A DNA stretch of 64,000 nucleotides from Crocinitomicaceae bacterium (GTDB lineage Bacteria; Bacteroidota; Bacteroidia; Flavobacteriales_D; Crocinitomicaceae). The notes beneath the pieces were generated by a model. The model did no database searches, had not been told where the DNA came from, and saw only the letters and a list, made by a program, of their open reading frames with translations. Of this stretch, positions 53,901 through 61,792 are shown piece by piece (position 1 is the first letter of the stretch; every line of letters starts with the position of its first letter). The position numbers and the translations under genes are program-made. The stretch spans positions 62,001 to 126,000 of the forward strand of contig JAQWHI010000009.1 in assembly GCA_029249445.1 (NCBI GenBank). Direction: 5' to 3'.

Positions 53901-55345
53901 AAATACGTCAAAAAAAGCGCAAAGGGAAAGTACATCCAATAGCAGGATTTGGGGCAAGGGCGCTGATGTCGGTTCGCAATATTTCTGGAACCTATGCATT
54001 AACAAATGGAACACTTCTGCCTGGTTACAATCAAAATGTATCTGCATTGGGATACAATCCAAGTTTAAGCTCAAGTATGAGTGGCTTTATATTTGGCCAG
54101 CAGCGTTACAATATTTGGGGGCAAGAAACAGGATATAATATTGCCACCATCGCAAGAGATGAGGGTTGGCTCGTTGAAAATGAGAAATTAAATAAACAAT
54201 TCTCAAATACACACAACCAAACTTTGAATTTAAAATCAAACCTTGAACCAATTAAAGATTTAAAAGTCGAGGTAACTGTGAATAGAACTTATTCCGTCAG
54301 TTCAAATGAGTTCTTTAGGTGGAATGATTTGACCAGCGTATTTGAAAGTCAAAGTCAAATAAATACATCGACTCTGACATATTCGAACGTTTCTTTTGGA
54401 TCGGCATTTGTGAATCTCGGAAATGAATTTGAATCTGAGGTATTCAATGACATGTTGACCAAACGAAAAGAGATTTCCTCTCTTTTAGGCCAGAAAAATA
54501 CCAATTCAAATGCTACGAATTCTGGATATTATGACGGTTATGGTGCTTCGCAGCAAGAGGTTGTTTTGGGGTCTTTCTTGACAGCGTATACCAACAGAGG
54601 AGTTTCTGACAAGAATATCAATCCAATAAAAAATATGCCTTTACCAAATTGGTCAATGAACTATAATGGATTGAAGAAATTTGACTTTATGAAGAAGCAT
54701 GTGAAGAACTTTGTAATTCGTCATGCCTATTCGTCATCAATAAGTATTTCTGGGATACAAACCAATCTGAATGCTAATTTCGATGCAAATGGTAATCCGC
54801 TGACCAGAGACTTGAATGATAATTTCTTAGCAGGAGATCAGATTCAAAATGTTTCAATAATAGAGCGTTTTTCTCCATTAATTGGATTGGATGCGACTTG
54901 GCTCATTAAATCAAAAGGTCAAGCACAAGGATTGATCACCAAATTTGAGTACAAAAAAGACCGAAGTGCAGTTCTCTCATTGAACAACAATCAGGTTACT
55001 GAGATTCTAGGAAACGAATGGGTTATCGGTACTGGGTACAAATTCAAAGAGGTACAATTGCCGTTTAAAAAGGTAAAGCCAAATGACCTTACGGTGCGGG
55101 TTGATATTTCTTTTAGGGACAACCTAACTGTAATACGTAAAGTTGTAGAAAATACGAATCAAGCGACAGCAGGACAGCGAGTTGTTTCAATTAAATCTTC
55201 GGCAGATTATAATTTCACTAAGAATTTGACCATTTCTTTCTATTATGATCAAACAATGAATACTCCTAAGGTGACAACTTCATATCCTACTGGAAACCTA
55301 AATACAGGGATTCGTTTAAGGTTTAATCTTGCAGGTGTTCAATAA
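47999..55345 (+). CDS. sprA: Cell surface protein SprA, T9SS outer-membrane translocon
   Basis: A giant 2448-residue protein with a signal peptide (IVFFSAFVFNCAFVYSQ). SprA is the outer-membrane beta-barrel channel through which T9SS cargo passes, and it is needed for gliding and secretion in gliding relatives. The length matches the family (about 2400). Recognisable segments include FGVNSSRYDNPILPVKQRRITRFDFQQQI near the start, SYIDDFEGAQSSIDLRSF, GTRISHRFGNRLNVGATWM, and the aromatic strand-rich C-terminus. A roughly 80-residue Lys/Arg-rich segment (about 1900-1980) breaks the barrel region. The start is GTG at 47999, one base after ruvA. The GNAT gene overlaps the stop (TAATG). Confidence 0.96.
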   Translation: MGIRLLDIKRIVFFSAFVFNCAFVYSQDTLKYPIVPTYDPTQTTPQSFDLGDPSSMQQTIVYDPITGTYIFTEVIGVSELNFRKPSMMTFDEYIEYERQKALRENWKERIDDQTEQNQPFELPIKVGAKEFENFFGSDQIVIRPQGSVELSFGVNSSRYDNPILPVKQRRITRFDFQQQIQMNLTAQIGTKLKIGTNYNTQAAFDFDNQQKLEYVGNEDQIMQKIALGNVAFELPTALIPSSQTLFGASTSLRFGRTTVDMIAASSKGQRKEINISGKAQVQDFDLTADNYEANRHYFINMYHRDHYDEAMSTLPIPNTTINITRMEVWLTNRTNNTDNTRNIIAFTDLGEGKQSNCDGDPGSFTGNELPDNNSNGLYDWASGLPEIRGFVNAVSTLSSQVAQPGPFQQAKHFEKVENARKLTNQEFSYNAQMGFISLNLPLNNDEVLAVAYEYTYRNETYQVGEFSTDGVAGQDALILKLLKPTIMNPKNKIWDLMMKNVYSIGAYQVDQTGFRMDILYNNPEQSVLIPYFPLSGVDSMQLVTLLDMDKMNQTQQPFSDGVFDFVPIIFEQNKAVSAGTINSRNGRVYFSTVEPFGATLEKKLQEAGIPQVTIDRVTYTELYDSTKTAAQQIPSKNRFSFKGQYESSISSDIPLNALNVPEGAVTVTAGGIRLEEGLDYTVDYNLGRVKILNSGILESNTPIKISIESNSAFGFQAKSLLGTRISHRFGNRLNVGATWMRMMERPVTQKVDYGSEPYKNNVLGLDLQFNSEVPFLTKVIDFIPGISTKAKSTVSFSGEFAHLIPGQPRAINKEGTSYIDDFEGAQSSIDLRSFASWRLASIPEGQPELFPEASNLGLSSGFNRSNISWYVIDPIFYQSNAQTPQHIKDNPQQLSDSRMRLVNQTDVFPNLQQAYGSLPNIPMLELAYYPKERGMYNYDTTSVDADGNWTDPESRWGGIMRALTTNNFEQTNIEYIQFWMLDPFNDDAENVDPNGQHNGGDLYFNLGNISEDILPDSRKSFENGLPTATSVNDNTDITDWARVSTEQVVVNAFDTDPNSRFSQDVGIDGWNNAKERIAYLDYVSWIEGNSLLTPAVKARMLADPSNDDYNYYRDDVYDQDELTILERYKKYNGMEGNSYTTEMSDTANADGYPTLGTNNPDVEDINQDNNLSETESYYQYKVSMRPEDMVVGQNFITSVQTFTTGTKTENWYQFKVPIRDFEKAVNGISDFRSIRFMRMFMKGFDEEVVLRFARLEFIRGEWRRYFEDLTEPGEGVTVDPNLTTFNIGAVNIQENEQRSPVKYEIPPGIIQEVDPSQTFQRQLNEQSLTLEVCDLQDGDARAAYKNVNFDVRTYKKMKMFVHEEAVEGAVNPLADEDLTIFIRMGTDFVENYYEYEIPLYKTEFGASIDTDIWPEKNNVEIVFDDLLALKKERNAAIDNGTASYIVEYKSFKAANAVEGTNEAMLSIKGSPNLQGMKTIMIGVRNRHKNSHTNPAENWNEDGLSKCANIWINELRLTDFVTQGGSAAVAQARVQLADFANVNMSGSYQGINWGAVDSRVQDRQRNEQIGFDMNASVQLGQFFGKKAKVSLPFFYGYSLGIVNPEYDPFNPDIKLKDYDAATRKERSAMGQDFEERKSYNFTNVRKEIKAGAKSSFWRVSNWTANYSYSENLMRDFNTNFDRTKTWDGGLAYNYSFKVKPVMPFKKVKFLKKSKWFAIIRDVNFFLAPKNISMTNNFSRTYNERQIRNNLVPTFPFDTLYMKQFDWNRSYNLGYDITRKLKFQFSATNRSMFTEDNSRVNRKEDAFSFSNFRDTVFSQLGTWGTAMDYTHNYSFSYSFPFEKIPATDWISANFKYSGTYNWQRAPLNQSEFGNVIQNSRNVNITGQANFTSLYNKVPWLKKVNTNGRNSGRGRSGSKASPRKTSKGGNAESKPKATLDPPKPVEEMTEKEKRKWERKLKRFERKQKREEIRQKKRKGKVHPIAGFGARALMSVRNISGTYALTNGTLLPGYNQNVSALGYNPSLSSSMSGFIFGQQRYNIWGQETGYNIATIARDEGWLVENEKLNKQFSNTHNQTLNLKSNLEPIKDLKVEVTVNRTYSVSSNEFFRWNDLTSVFESQSQINTSTLTYSNVSFGSAFVNLGNEFESEVFNDMLTKRKEISSLLGQKNTNSNATNSGYYDGYGASQQEVVLGSFLTAYTNRGVSDKNINPIKNMPLPNWSMNYNGLKKFDFMKKHVKNFVIRHAYSSSISISGIQTNLNANFDANGNPLTRDLNDNFLAGDQIQNVSIIERFSPLIGLDATWLIKSKGQAQGLITKFEYKKDRSAVLSLNNNQVTEILGNEWVIGTGYKFKEVQLPFKKVKPNDLTVRVDISFRDNLTVIRKVVENTNQATAGQRVVSIKSSADYNFTKNLTISFYYDQTMNTPKVTTSYPTGNLNTGIRLRFNLAGVQ

Positions 55346-55791
55346 TGACAATACGAAAAGCAGTTTCTGGAGACGAGGATTCAATTCTTGAATTGATCAA
55401 AGAGCTGGCGGTCTATGAGAAGGAGCCCAATGCTGTGATTAATACCTCAGAACAACTTGCAAAACATCTTTTTACTGATACTATTTGTGAAGCATTTGTC
55501 GCTTTGGTTGATGAAAAAGTGATTGGTTTTTCATTGTTTTACACATCGTATTCGACTTGGAAAGGTCCGTGTATTTATCTCGAAGATTTGTATGTAAGGC
55601 CTAGATTTCGTAGAACAGGGGCCGGATCAAAGCTGTTTAATGCTGTCGTTGATGTAGCTAAAGAGCGCAAAGTTGCTAGAATGGATTGGCAAGTCCTAGG
55701 ATGGAATCAGTTAGCAATTGACTTTTATAAGCGAAAAAATGCGATTATTGACGACGATTGGTGTAACGGACGCTTTTTCTTTAACGATTAA
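55345..55791 (+). CDS. GNAT family N-acetyltransferase
   Basis: A 148-residue acetyl-CoA-dependent acyltransferase. It has MTIRKAVSGDEDSILELIKELAVYE, the YLEDLYVRPRFRRTGAGSKLFNAVVDVA acetyl-CoA-binding motif, and DWQVLGWNQLAIDFYKRKNA at the end. This form is like the spermidine/spermine or thialysine acetyltransferase-like group, but the substrate is unknown. The ATG overlaps the sprA stop, so the gene is translationally coupled to sprA. Confidence 0.9.
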   Translation: MTIRKAVSGDEDSILELIKELAVYEKEPNAVINTSEQLAKHLFTDTICEAFVALVDEKVIGFSLFYTSYSTWKGPCIYLEDLYVRPRFRRTGAGSKLFNAVVDVAKERKVARMDWQVLGWNQLAIDFYKRKNAIIDDDWCNGRFFFND

Positions 55792-55801
55792 AAAAGCAGA
55801 G

Positions 55802-55816
55802 GCGTAAAATATACGC
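55802..55816. terminator. Possible weak terminator between GNAT and phoH genes
   Basis: A five-base stem, GCGTA/TACGC, with a five-base loop lies between two convergent genes. Leftward transcripts meet a T-run (TTTTTT) shortly after it. The stem is short. Confidence 0.35.
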
Positions 55817-55837
55817 AACGAAAAACGCATTTAAGGT

Positions 55838-57163
55838 TTACAGCAGGTCATTAGCCAAATTAGCCAATTCTGAACGCTCTCCTTTTTCTAATTTTACATG
55901 TGCAAATAGATTTTGTCCTCGCAATCGATCCATTAAATAGGCCAGTCCATTACTGTGCTCATCCAAATAGGGTGTATCTATTTGGTTTACATCACCGGTG
56001 AAGACAATTTTTGTGTTGTCTCCCGCTCGTGTGATGATTGTTTTTATTTCATGTGGCGTTAAGTTCTGAGCTTCATCTACAATGAACATGATATTTGATA
56101 AACTTCTCCCTCGAATGAAGGCCAATGGTGTAATTACGAATTTGCCGTTTTCTTCAAGCTCTGTAATCGCCTTTCTCTTTTTTTCATTTTCGCCGAATTG
56201 CGATTTAATAAACTTTAAATTGTCCCAAAGTGGCTCCATATAAGGTCCAATTTTATCATCAGCATCTCCTGGTAAAAATCCGATTTCTTTATTCGAAAGA
56301 GGGACGATTGGCCGTGCAAGGATAATTTGATGGTATTTTTTGTGCTGTTCAAGAGCTGAAGCGAGTGCTAGAAGTGTTTTTCCTGTCCCAGCAACTCCCT
56401 GGAGCGCAACGAGTTTTATGTCTGGATTTAAAAGTGCATTCAATGCGAATGCTTGCTCTGCATTTTTAGGCTTTATTCCGTAAACGAATTCTTTTTCAAT
56501 GCGTTCAATTCTATCGAGGTGTGGATTGTAGACCGCAAGGGAAGAAGATTTCCCATTTTTTAGGATATAATATCCATTGGCAATTTTGTTTGTGCCTAAA
56601 ATGTCATTTTCCTCAATATGACCTTTTGTAAAGATCTGTCGAATTTGTTCTGAGTCTACATTTTCAACAGTGCACACACTTGACGGTTGAATATTTTCTA
56701 AAGCTACTTTCCCTGTTTCGTAATCTTCAGCAACAATCCCAAGTGCTTTGGCTTTAATCCGCAGGTTGATGTCTTTTGTTACCATGATGACATCAGTTTT
56801 TGCATTTTTTTCTTTTAGGTGAAGTGCAGAATTAATGATTTTGTGGTCATTTTTTCCGCGCGCATAGATTGTTTCAGCATCCAATCCTTCTGGATTTGAA
56901 ACGAGTATCACTTTAAATTTCCCATGTCCATTCCCTAGTGGAATCCAGTCTTGAAGGCTGTGGCTCCCGGATAGTTTATCAATGAAACGGATTACCTCTC
57001 TTGCAGAAAAGTTTTTTGTATCGTTCCCAATCTTGAATTTGTCCAACTCTTCCAGCACGGTAATTGGAATCGCGACATCATGGTGCTCAAAGTTTGTAAT
57101 AGATTGGTGATCATGGAGTAGTACGGATGTATCAAGTACAAAAATCTTTTTCTTTTTACCCAT
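55838..57163 (-). CDS. PhoH family protein (PIN domain plus PhoH ATPase)
   Basis: A 441-residue protein. The N-terminal PIN ribonuclease-like domain has KKIFVLDTSVLLHDHQSI, VLEELDKFK and MVTKDINLRIKAKALG. The PhoH-like ATPase domain has ALQGVAGTGKTLLALASALEQ (Walker A, about residue 259), ARPIVPLSNKEIGFLPGD, IMFIVDEAQNLTPHEIKTI (Walker B) and FTGDVNQID. PIN-PhoH (PhoH2) proteins are known as RNA helicase-ribonucleases. The exact role here is unknown. The gene stands 98 bases downstream of the envelope operon and may have its own promoter. Confidence 0.93.
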   Translation of the reverse strand: MGKKKKIFVLDTSVLLHDHQSITNFEHHDVAIPITVLEELDKFKIGNDTKNFSAREVIRFIDKLSGSHSLQDWIPLGNGHGKFKVILVSNPEGLDAETIYARGKNDHKIINSALHLKEKNAKTDVIMVTKDINLRIKAKALGIVAEDYETGKVALENIQPSSVCTVENVDSEQIRQIFTKGHIEENDILGTNKIANGYYILKNGKSSSLAVYNPHLDRIERIEKEFVYGIKPKNAEQAFALNALLNPDIKLVALQGVAGTGKTLLALASALEQHKKYHQIILARPIVPLSNKEIGFLPGDADDKIGPYMEPLWDNLKFIKSQFGENEKKRKAITELEENGKFVITPLAFIRGRSLSNIMFIVDEAQNLTPHEIKTIITRAGDNTKIVFTGDVNQIDTPYLDEHSNGLAYLMDRLRGQNLFAHVKLEKGERSELANLANDLL

Positions 57164-57261
57164 AGAGTTTTATTTGCTATTAAGTTACGAGTATTGCATC
57201 ATATTCTCTGTGTTTTGTGCCTCTAGTTATTGACAATTTTATGTTGATCTGGATTGTTTGA

Positions 57262-58599
57262 TTAAAAGAGAATGTTGTCTTTTAAGATTTGATTTAAAGG
57301 AATCTTTAGTCTTCCATAGGCTGTTTTCGTTGAGGTCGAGTCAAGTAGCAGCGTGTAGGGTGTTTTATTGTATGTAAAATCAATTTTATTTTGTTCATTT
57401 TCATACAGTACAGGGATGAATCCACCAGTATGGAATACTATCGAAGAATCCGTGATTTTTAGATTAAAGGGCGGGGAAAAGAGGAAACGGTATTTTTTAT
57501 CATGCCGTGTTAACATCCCTTTCTTTAATAACTGTGTAATGAAAGCCTCATTTTTTTCATTTGTGCTAATAAACAATGAATACGCAGGGACTTTGATTTT
57601 TCGAGAACGAACAACCTCACTGACCTCAAAGTTATCATCCAAAATGGATTCTATATATTTTTCAGTTATTGTTTGTATTCCTCCTTGGCGAAATGCAAGG
57701 CCTCCGTCCCAAACATCAAAGAATTCTTTTAGAGGAAAATTAATTGGAACACCTATTTTTTTTATTAATCGTACAAGAGGCTTATTTGAATTATTTCTCA
57801 GGCGCTCTGGGGTTATGAAAAGGCTCGCAGAATTCCGCGTAAATTCCTGTGATGCATACTTCCAACCTTCTTCAACGAGTTGGAAAGGAAGAGTGTCAAT
57901 TTGATTCACTTCAGCATTTAACGTAATACTGGTCGAATCATTACTCATCGTAAGATAGATAGATTCAATACCATTTGATGCCAAGTCTGCACCCTTGATT
58001 TTGGCAATCAATGGAGGTCCTGAGGGTTGTTGGTTTAAAAAAGACCGCCAGTTTGGTTGAATCTCATTTATTTTTGCAAACAAGATATCATGGTATATTC
58101 GTTTAAAATCACCTCCTTGATAAAGTAAAAGCCAATCATATCCATAGGCAATGTAAGTGTTGTATTTCTCTATTTTGAATACATGCTTTTTATAGACAAC
58201 AGTATCTTTAAGTCCGATGATACGATCAAGCTGTTCAATTCCGGATCGTACTGCTGAACTATCAGAAATTACGAACATCGCACCTAGAGATTGGACCATC
58301 CAATCGTTTTCATTTGCAAAGATGTAAGCAGGTTTTTGAAAATCAACTCCAAAACTTTTGCCTTGACCAAGGATAAATTCGGGCGTCAAAAATTCTCGAA
58401 AGGGTACTTTGAAATGATAGGTAGAACTTGATAGCGAGCGCGAGAGAGCCAACACATTTGCGGTGCCAATAACATCAGCTTCGGGCAAACGATCAAAAAA
58501 GCGTGTCCGCTCTAGGGGTATTTCTTTCCATCGCTGAAAGAATAGCAGCGTGACGAAAACCACGCAGAGAGTAAGGATTACACTGTTTTTTTTTCGCAT
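57262..58599 (-). CDS. Envelope protein of unknown function, possibly related to its neighbour
   Basis: A 445-residue protein with an N-terminal membrane anchor or signal (NSVILTLCVVFVTLLFFQRW), so most of it is probably periplasmic. I do not recognise a family. It shares architecture with the 608-residue neighbour: a start that treats LERTRFFDRLPEADVIGTANVLALSRSL much as the neighbour has IPQEAISVFSLNNINLLQKI, then FGVDFQKPAYIFANENDWMVQSLGAMFVI beside the neighbour's IDFNQKLNIFIGRTANYDVTGLTFGI. A common fold is an inference. The gap to the upstream gene is four bases, so the two are one operon. Confidence 0.7.
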   Translation of the reverse strand: MRKKNSVILTLCVVFVTLLFFQRWKEIPLERTRFFDRLPEADVIGTANVLALSRSLSSSTYHFKVPFREFLTPEFILGQGKSFGVDFQKPAYIFANENDWMVQSLGAMFVISDSSAVRSGIEQLDRIIGLKDTVVYKKHVFKIEKYNTYIAYGYDWLLLYQGGDFKRIYHDILFAKINEIQPNWRSFLNQQPSGPPLIAKIKGADLASNGIESIYLTMSNDSTSITLNAEVNQIDTLPFQLVEEGWKYASQEFTRNSASLFITPERLRNNSNKPLVRLIKKIGVPINFPLKEFFDVWDGGLAFRQGGIQTITEKYIESILDDNFEVSEVVRSRKIKVPAYSLFISTNEKNEAFITQLLKKGMLTRHDKKYRFLFSPPFNLKITDSSIVFHTGGFIPVLYENEQNKIDFTYNKTPYTLLLDSTSTKTAYGRLKIPLNQILKDNILF

Positions 58600-58603
58600 T
58601 GAC

Positions 58604-60430
58604 CTACTTCGATATTACATACAAACTGTTTATTAAATCTAAGAGATAAGTACCTGAGTTTGTATATTCTCCTTCAAATTTATAGTTCATACTGAACGTG
58701 GTACCTGTATTCGATGTTTTTGAAGATGTCAACTCGAACACACCTGATTTTCCTCGAAGCACATTAACTATCTGATTCTGTTGGGTATTGAACAACTCTT
58801 CAGGAAGTTCTTCGACTGCTTTGGATAAGTCAACGTGCGCATATACTGCACCTCCTTTCATTGCTTTTTTTATTTTTTTCTTTGTGATAGAAGCATCACC
58901 ATATCCGTTGGAATGCGTTTTCGCTAAATTCTCATCATTGGTGTAGATGAACAAATTGTTTTTGTTAATGATGTACAAAGGAGCTGTATTGAGAATCGCA
59001 TTATCGATCATGTAGTACTCTCCCATATCATGTGTTTCGCTGTAGAATTGACTATTGAATTTCATGATTTTATACATGATATCATTTCTGTCTGTTGAAA
59101 AGCCAACCACAAAAATAGGCATGTCTTCTTCGGCTTCAACTTCCTGTTCTGTGTAATCATAGTTTTCTTCGTCATACTCCCAAATAAATTTCTTTGTCTT
59201 GATTTTTTGAATTCCATTGAAGGTCCCAAACAAGCTTCCCTTGTAAGAGGCAAACAAGGCATCCTTATTTAAATATTCGTCCATTAATTCAACTACTAAA
59301 ACGAGAGCAGCGATTTCCCTACTCTTAGATTCAGAGAGGATAGGGAGTAGAATTTCCGTAACTTTTTCATAGGCATTTCTTAAATTCAAGTTGTAGGTAA
59401 AAAATGCCTGATTGTTCTGATGAATGTAGGGAAGAATGTTCTTGTCAAATTTGGCATCGGTCAACTCTTCATATACTGCGCCAATTTTTTCTCCGTACTG
59501 TGCATCAAGCTTAAATTGAATTTCATGGTCTAAGATGTGAATGGACCCAAGCATTAAATTCCCAGTGTATAGTTTCTCAAATTGGGTGTAAATTTGTGGG
59601 TGGACACTTCGCATGAAATCGAATGTGTTTTCATTCTGAAATCCTTTGGAATTGTCCATGTAAAAGGTTCCCTCTGTTGCCGATTTCAGCTGATTTTTGA
59701 ATTCTGGACTCTGATTTATAAGCATATTTTTATGAATGAATAGATCATCACAAATGGCTTTAACTGTTTTTTCTTGCATCGAGAGATCGACAGAATCGCG
59801 CAATTCCAAATAGGTCTTTTCGGAAGGATTGTGTTCCGCTTCTTCGAAGGCTTCTTCTATTGTGAGTTCCTCACTTATAACTTCTAACTCATATTCGGTA
59901 AAGGATTCCTCATTATACCATTCTGGTGTATGCCCGAGGGCCTCCCATATTGAATCTGTTATTGCTGTCACTCGGAAGTCTTTAGGGATAACACGAAACA
60001 ATATTCCAGAATTTCCAGAAATTGCAATTCTGTTGAAATAGGAAGTGTAAATATCAACCTCTGGATATGGAGATTTGGCGGATTTAAAGTCGTCAAATAC
60101 AGTAAAGAATTCTTTTCTGTTTTCAATACCAAATGTTAATCCAGTAACATCGTAATTGGCTGTTCGACCGATAAAAATATTCAATTTCTGATTGAAATCA
60201 ATTCCAGATTCTTTGATTGTTTTTTGTGCTGTTGAGCCGTCAAAGATTTCTTGTTGAATCTCTTCCATAAATTCATATTGGACCAATTCATCGAGTGAAA
60301 TTTTTTGGAGAAGGTTTATGTTGTTGAGGCTAAAAACAGAAATTGCTTCTTGGGGGATTAGTTCTTCTGGTTTTTGTCCGTTTACAGCGAAAATAATAAG
60401 AACAGAAAATAAGGTTGCTAGGGTTTTCAT
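58604..60430 (-). CDS. DUF4836-like exported protein of unknown function
   Basis: A 608-residue protein with signal peptide MKTLATLFSVLIIFAVNGQ. The start of the mature part (IPQEAISVFSLNNINLLQKISLDELV) and SGIDFNQKLNIFIGR ... LTFGIENRKEF resemble the DUF4836 family of Bacteroidota envelope proteins. The assignment is by pattern only. A very acidic middle segment (EEAFEEAEHNPSEK) and acidic linker (TEQEVEAEEDMP) are notable. It is the second gene of a leftward group of three, 72 bases after the lipoprotein gene and four bases before the next. Confidence 0.65.
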   Translation of the reverse strand: MKTLATLFSVLIIFAVNGQKPEELIPQEAISVFSLNNINLLQKISLDELVQYEFMEEIQQEIFDGSTAQKTIKESGIDFNQKLNIFIGRTANYDVTGLTFGIENRKEFFTVFDDFKSAKSPYPEVDIYTSYFNRIAISGNSGILFRVIPKDFRVTAITDSIWEALGHTPEWYNEESFTEYELEVISEELTIEEAFEEAEHNPSEKTYLELRDSVDLSMQEKTVKAICDDLFIHKNMLINQSPEFKNQLKSATEGTFYMDNSKGFQNENTFDFMRSVHPQIYTQFEKLYTGNLMLGSIHILDHEIQFKLDAQYGEKIGAVYEELTDAKFDKNILPYIHQNNQAFFTYNLNLRNAYEKVTEILLPILSESKSREIAALVLVVELMDEYLNKDALFASYKGSLFGTFNGIQKIKTKKFIWEYDEENYDYTEQEVEAEEDMPIFVVGFSTDRNDIMYKIMKFNSQFYSETHDMGEYYMIDNAILNTAPLYIINKNNLFIYTNDENLAKTHSNGYGDASITKKKIKKAMKGGAVYAHVDLSKAVEELPEELFNTQQNQIVNVLRGKSGVFELTSSKTSNTGTTFSMNYKFEGEYTNSGTYLLDLINSLYVISK

Positions 60431-60502
60431 TTTGGTTTTTTATGCGGTGTGTAAGACACATATATTTACTCAAAAATACAAATAATTGTATGGTCTGATT
60501 GT

Positions 60503-61174
60503 TTACTGCTTCAGATCGATGAGATTGTCTAAAAGTCTTGGATTTTGAACTAATGAATAGGTGTCAGTGCGAAGCATAATTGCTTTTTTATTGGTTGATA
60601 ATTTGGCGCTGTCGTTGTTGAATGCACGAATTTCTTTATCGAATCGGGTAATTGAAGTGTAGGTGCCCTCTTTGAGTTTCAGTTGATCTTTAGCGGTGAT
60701 TTGTTTCGATTTCTTTAAAGTAATTTTAGGTACAGATCGTTCCAAATGCGTCCCACTAAAGATCAGCCATTTGTGGTCCAACTCAGGAATTGGTTTGCCT
60801 TTATTTTCTGAAATAGCAATTAGTTTAATCGCATACTGTAAGTCTTCGATGGATGCAAAGTCGCAAGAAAATTTAAATATAAAGTTGGTGTAATCTGCTT
60901 CAAGTTTTGCATTTGAAATTCCTGGTTGAAGTTTTAATTTTTCGTGTAAAGAAGTAATTTTCTGTTTCATCTCATCGAGCGATGGCACCCGTTTTCCGTC
61001 AAGACTGTCAAGAGCTAAGATGGAGTTGATTTTAATTTTACTTGAACTAAGATTTACGTTGTATTTGAAACAGCCACTGCCATCGGAGTTTAAGGTGAGG
61101 TCATCAATTATTTCAACGCAGCCTGTTAACAGAACAGCAGAAAGAATAGCGAAAATAAACTGAAGAAATCTCAT
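60503..61174 (-). CDS. Lipoprotein of unknown function
   Basis: A 223-residue protein with a lipoprotein signal (FAILSAVLLTGC, lipobox LTGC). The mature part begins VEIIDDLTLNSDGSGCFKYNVNLSSS, a beta pattern with a DGSG turn that recalls small bacterial lipoproteins of the LppM-like type. No catalytic motif is visible. It is the first gene of a three-gene leftward group of envelope proteins. Confidence 0.7.
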   Translation of the reverse strand: MRFLQFIFAILSAVLLTGCVEIIDDLTLNSDGSGCFKYNVNLSSSKIKINSILALDSLDGKRVPSLDEMKQKITSLHEKLKLQPGISNAKLEADYTNFIFKFSCDFASIEDLQYAIKLIAISENKGKPIPELDHKWLIFSGTHLERSVPKITLKKSKQITAKDQLKLKEGTYTSITRFDKEIRAFNNDSAKLSTNKKAIMLRTDTYSLVQNPRLLDNLIDLKQ

Positions 61175-61332
61175 TGTACAAATTTATATATTTCTAGGTT
61201 TATCGAAAATCGAGCCAATTGGAGAAACAAAGTTGAAATTACAGTATTTTTCTATTCGCAACTGTACACTTGAATGTTCCTTTTTTAGGGCGATAACAAA
61301 CGGGATTAATTCAAAAACTCTGAGAAAAAACC

Positions 61333-61340
61333 TATATTTG
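61333..61340 (+). promoter_or_regulatory. -7 element of the RidA-family gene
   Basis: TATATTTG matches TANNTTTG exactly, 15 bases before the ATG at 61356. It lies inside the longer version of the gene in the track and so supports the later start. Confidence 0.55.
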
Positions 61341-61355
61341 TCGCAAATAGTTGAT

Positions 61356-61790
61356 ATGTCAGACGATAGTAGAATTTCAACATCAAAAGCGCCAAAACCG
61401 GTAGGCTTGTATCCTCATGCTCGCAGAGTAGGGGACTTGTTGTTTTTATCAGGGGTAGGTCCTCGAGTAGCAGGATCCGATGCGATTGATTCTGCGGTGC
61501 CCGGATTGAAATTGGATAAAAATGGAAACTTTATTGAATTTGATTTTGCGGCACAATGCAGAAGTGTTTTTGACAATGTAAAAGTCATACTTGAAGCCTC
61601 TGGATCAAGCTGGGATCAATTGGTTGATGTTACTGTTTTCTTAGTGAATATGAAGCGTGATTTTCATGAATACAACAAAATTTATGCGGAGTATTTTAAG
61701 GACAATCTTCCTTGTCGAACAACTGTTGAGATCAATTCGCTCCCAACTCCGATCGCTATTGAATTAAAATGTATTGCAACAATTAAATAA
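61356..61790 (+). CDS. RidA family protein, 2-aminomuconate deaminase-like
   Basis: A 144-residue protein of the RidA/YjgF family, whose members deaminate imines or enamines. It has PVGLYPHARRVGDLLFLSGVGPR, SVFDNVKVILEASGSSWDQLVDVTVFLVNMKRDFHEYNKIYAEYF, and NLPCRTTVEINSLPTPIAIELKCIA. The PHARRVGDLLFLSG form resembles 2-aminomuconate deaminase of bacterial 3-hydroxyanthranilate breakdown. An aldehyde dehydrogenase fitting the preceding step is at the left edge of the window. The substrate is inferred. I use the ATG at 61356, because the track start adds 41 residues without character and the -7 element lies inside them. Confidence 0.85.
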   Translation: MSDDSRISTSKAPKPVGLYPHARRVGDLLFLSGVGPRVAGSDAIDSAVPGLKLDKNGNFIEFDFAAQCRSVFDNVKVILEASGSSWDQLVDVTVFLVNMKRDFHEYNKIYAEYFKDNLPCRTTVEINSLPTPIAIELKCIATIK

Positions 61791-61792
61791 TT

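Noticed and set aside
57368-57904. 178-codon plus-strand ORF inside the 445-residue envelope gene
   Set aside because: The opposite-strand frame has a membrane anchor and operon context; this ORF has neither.
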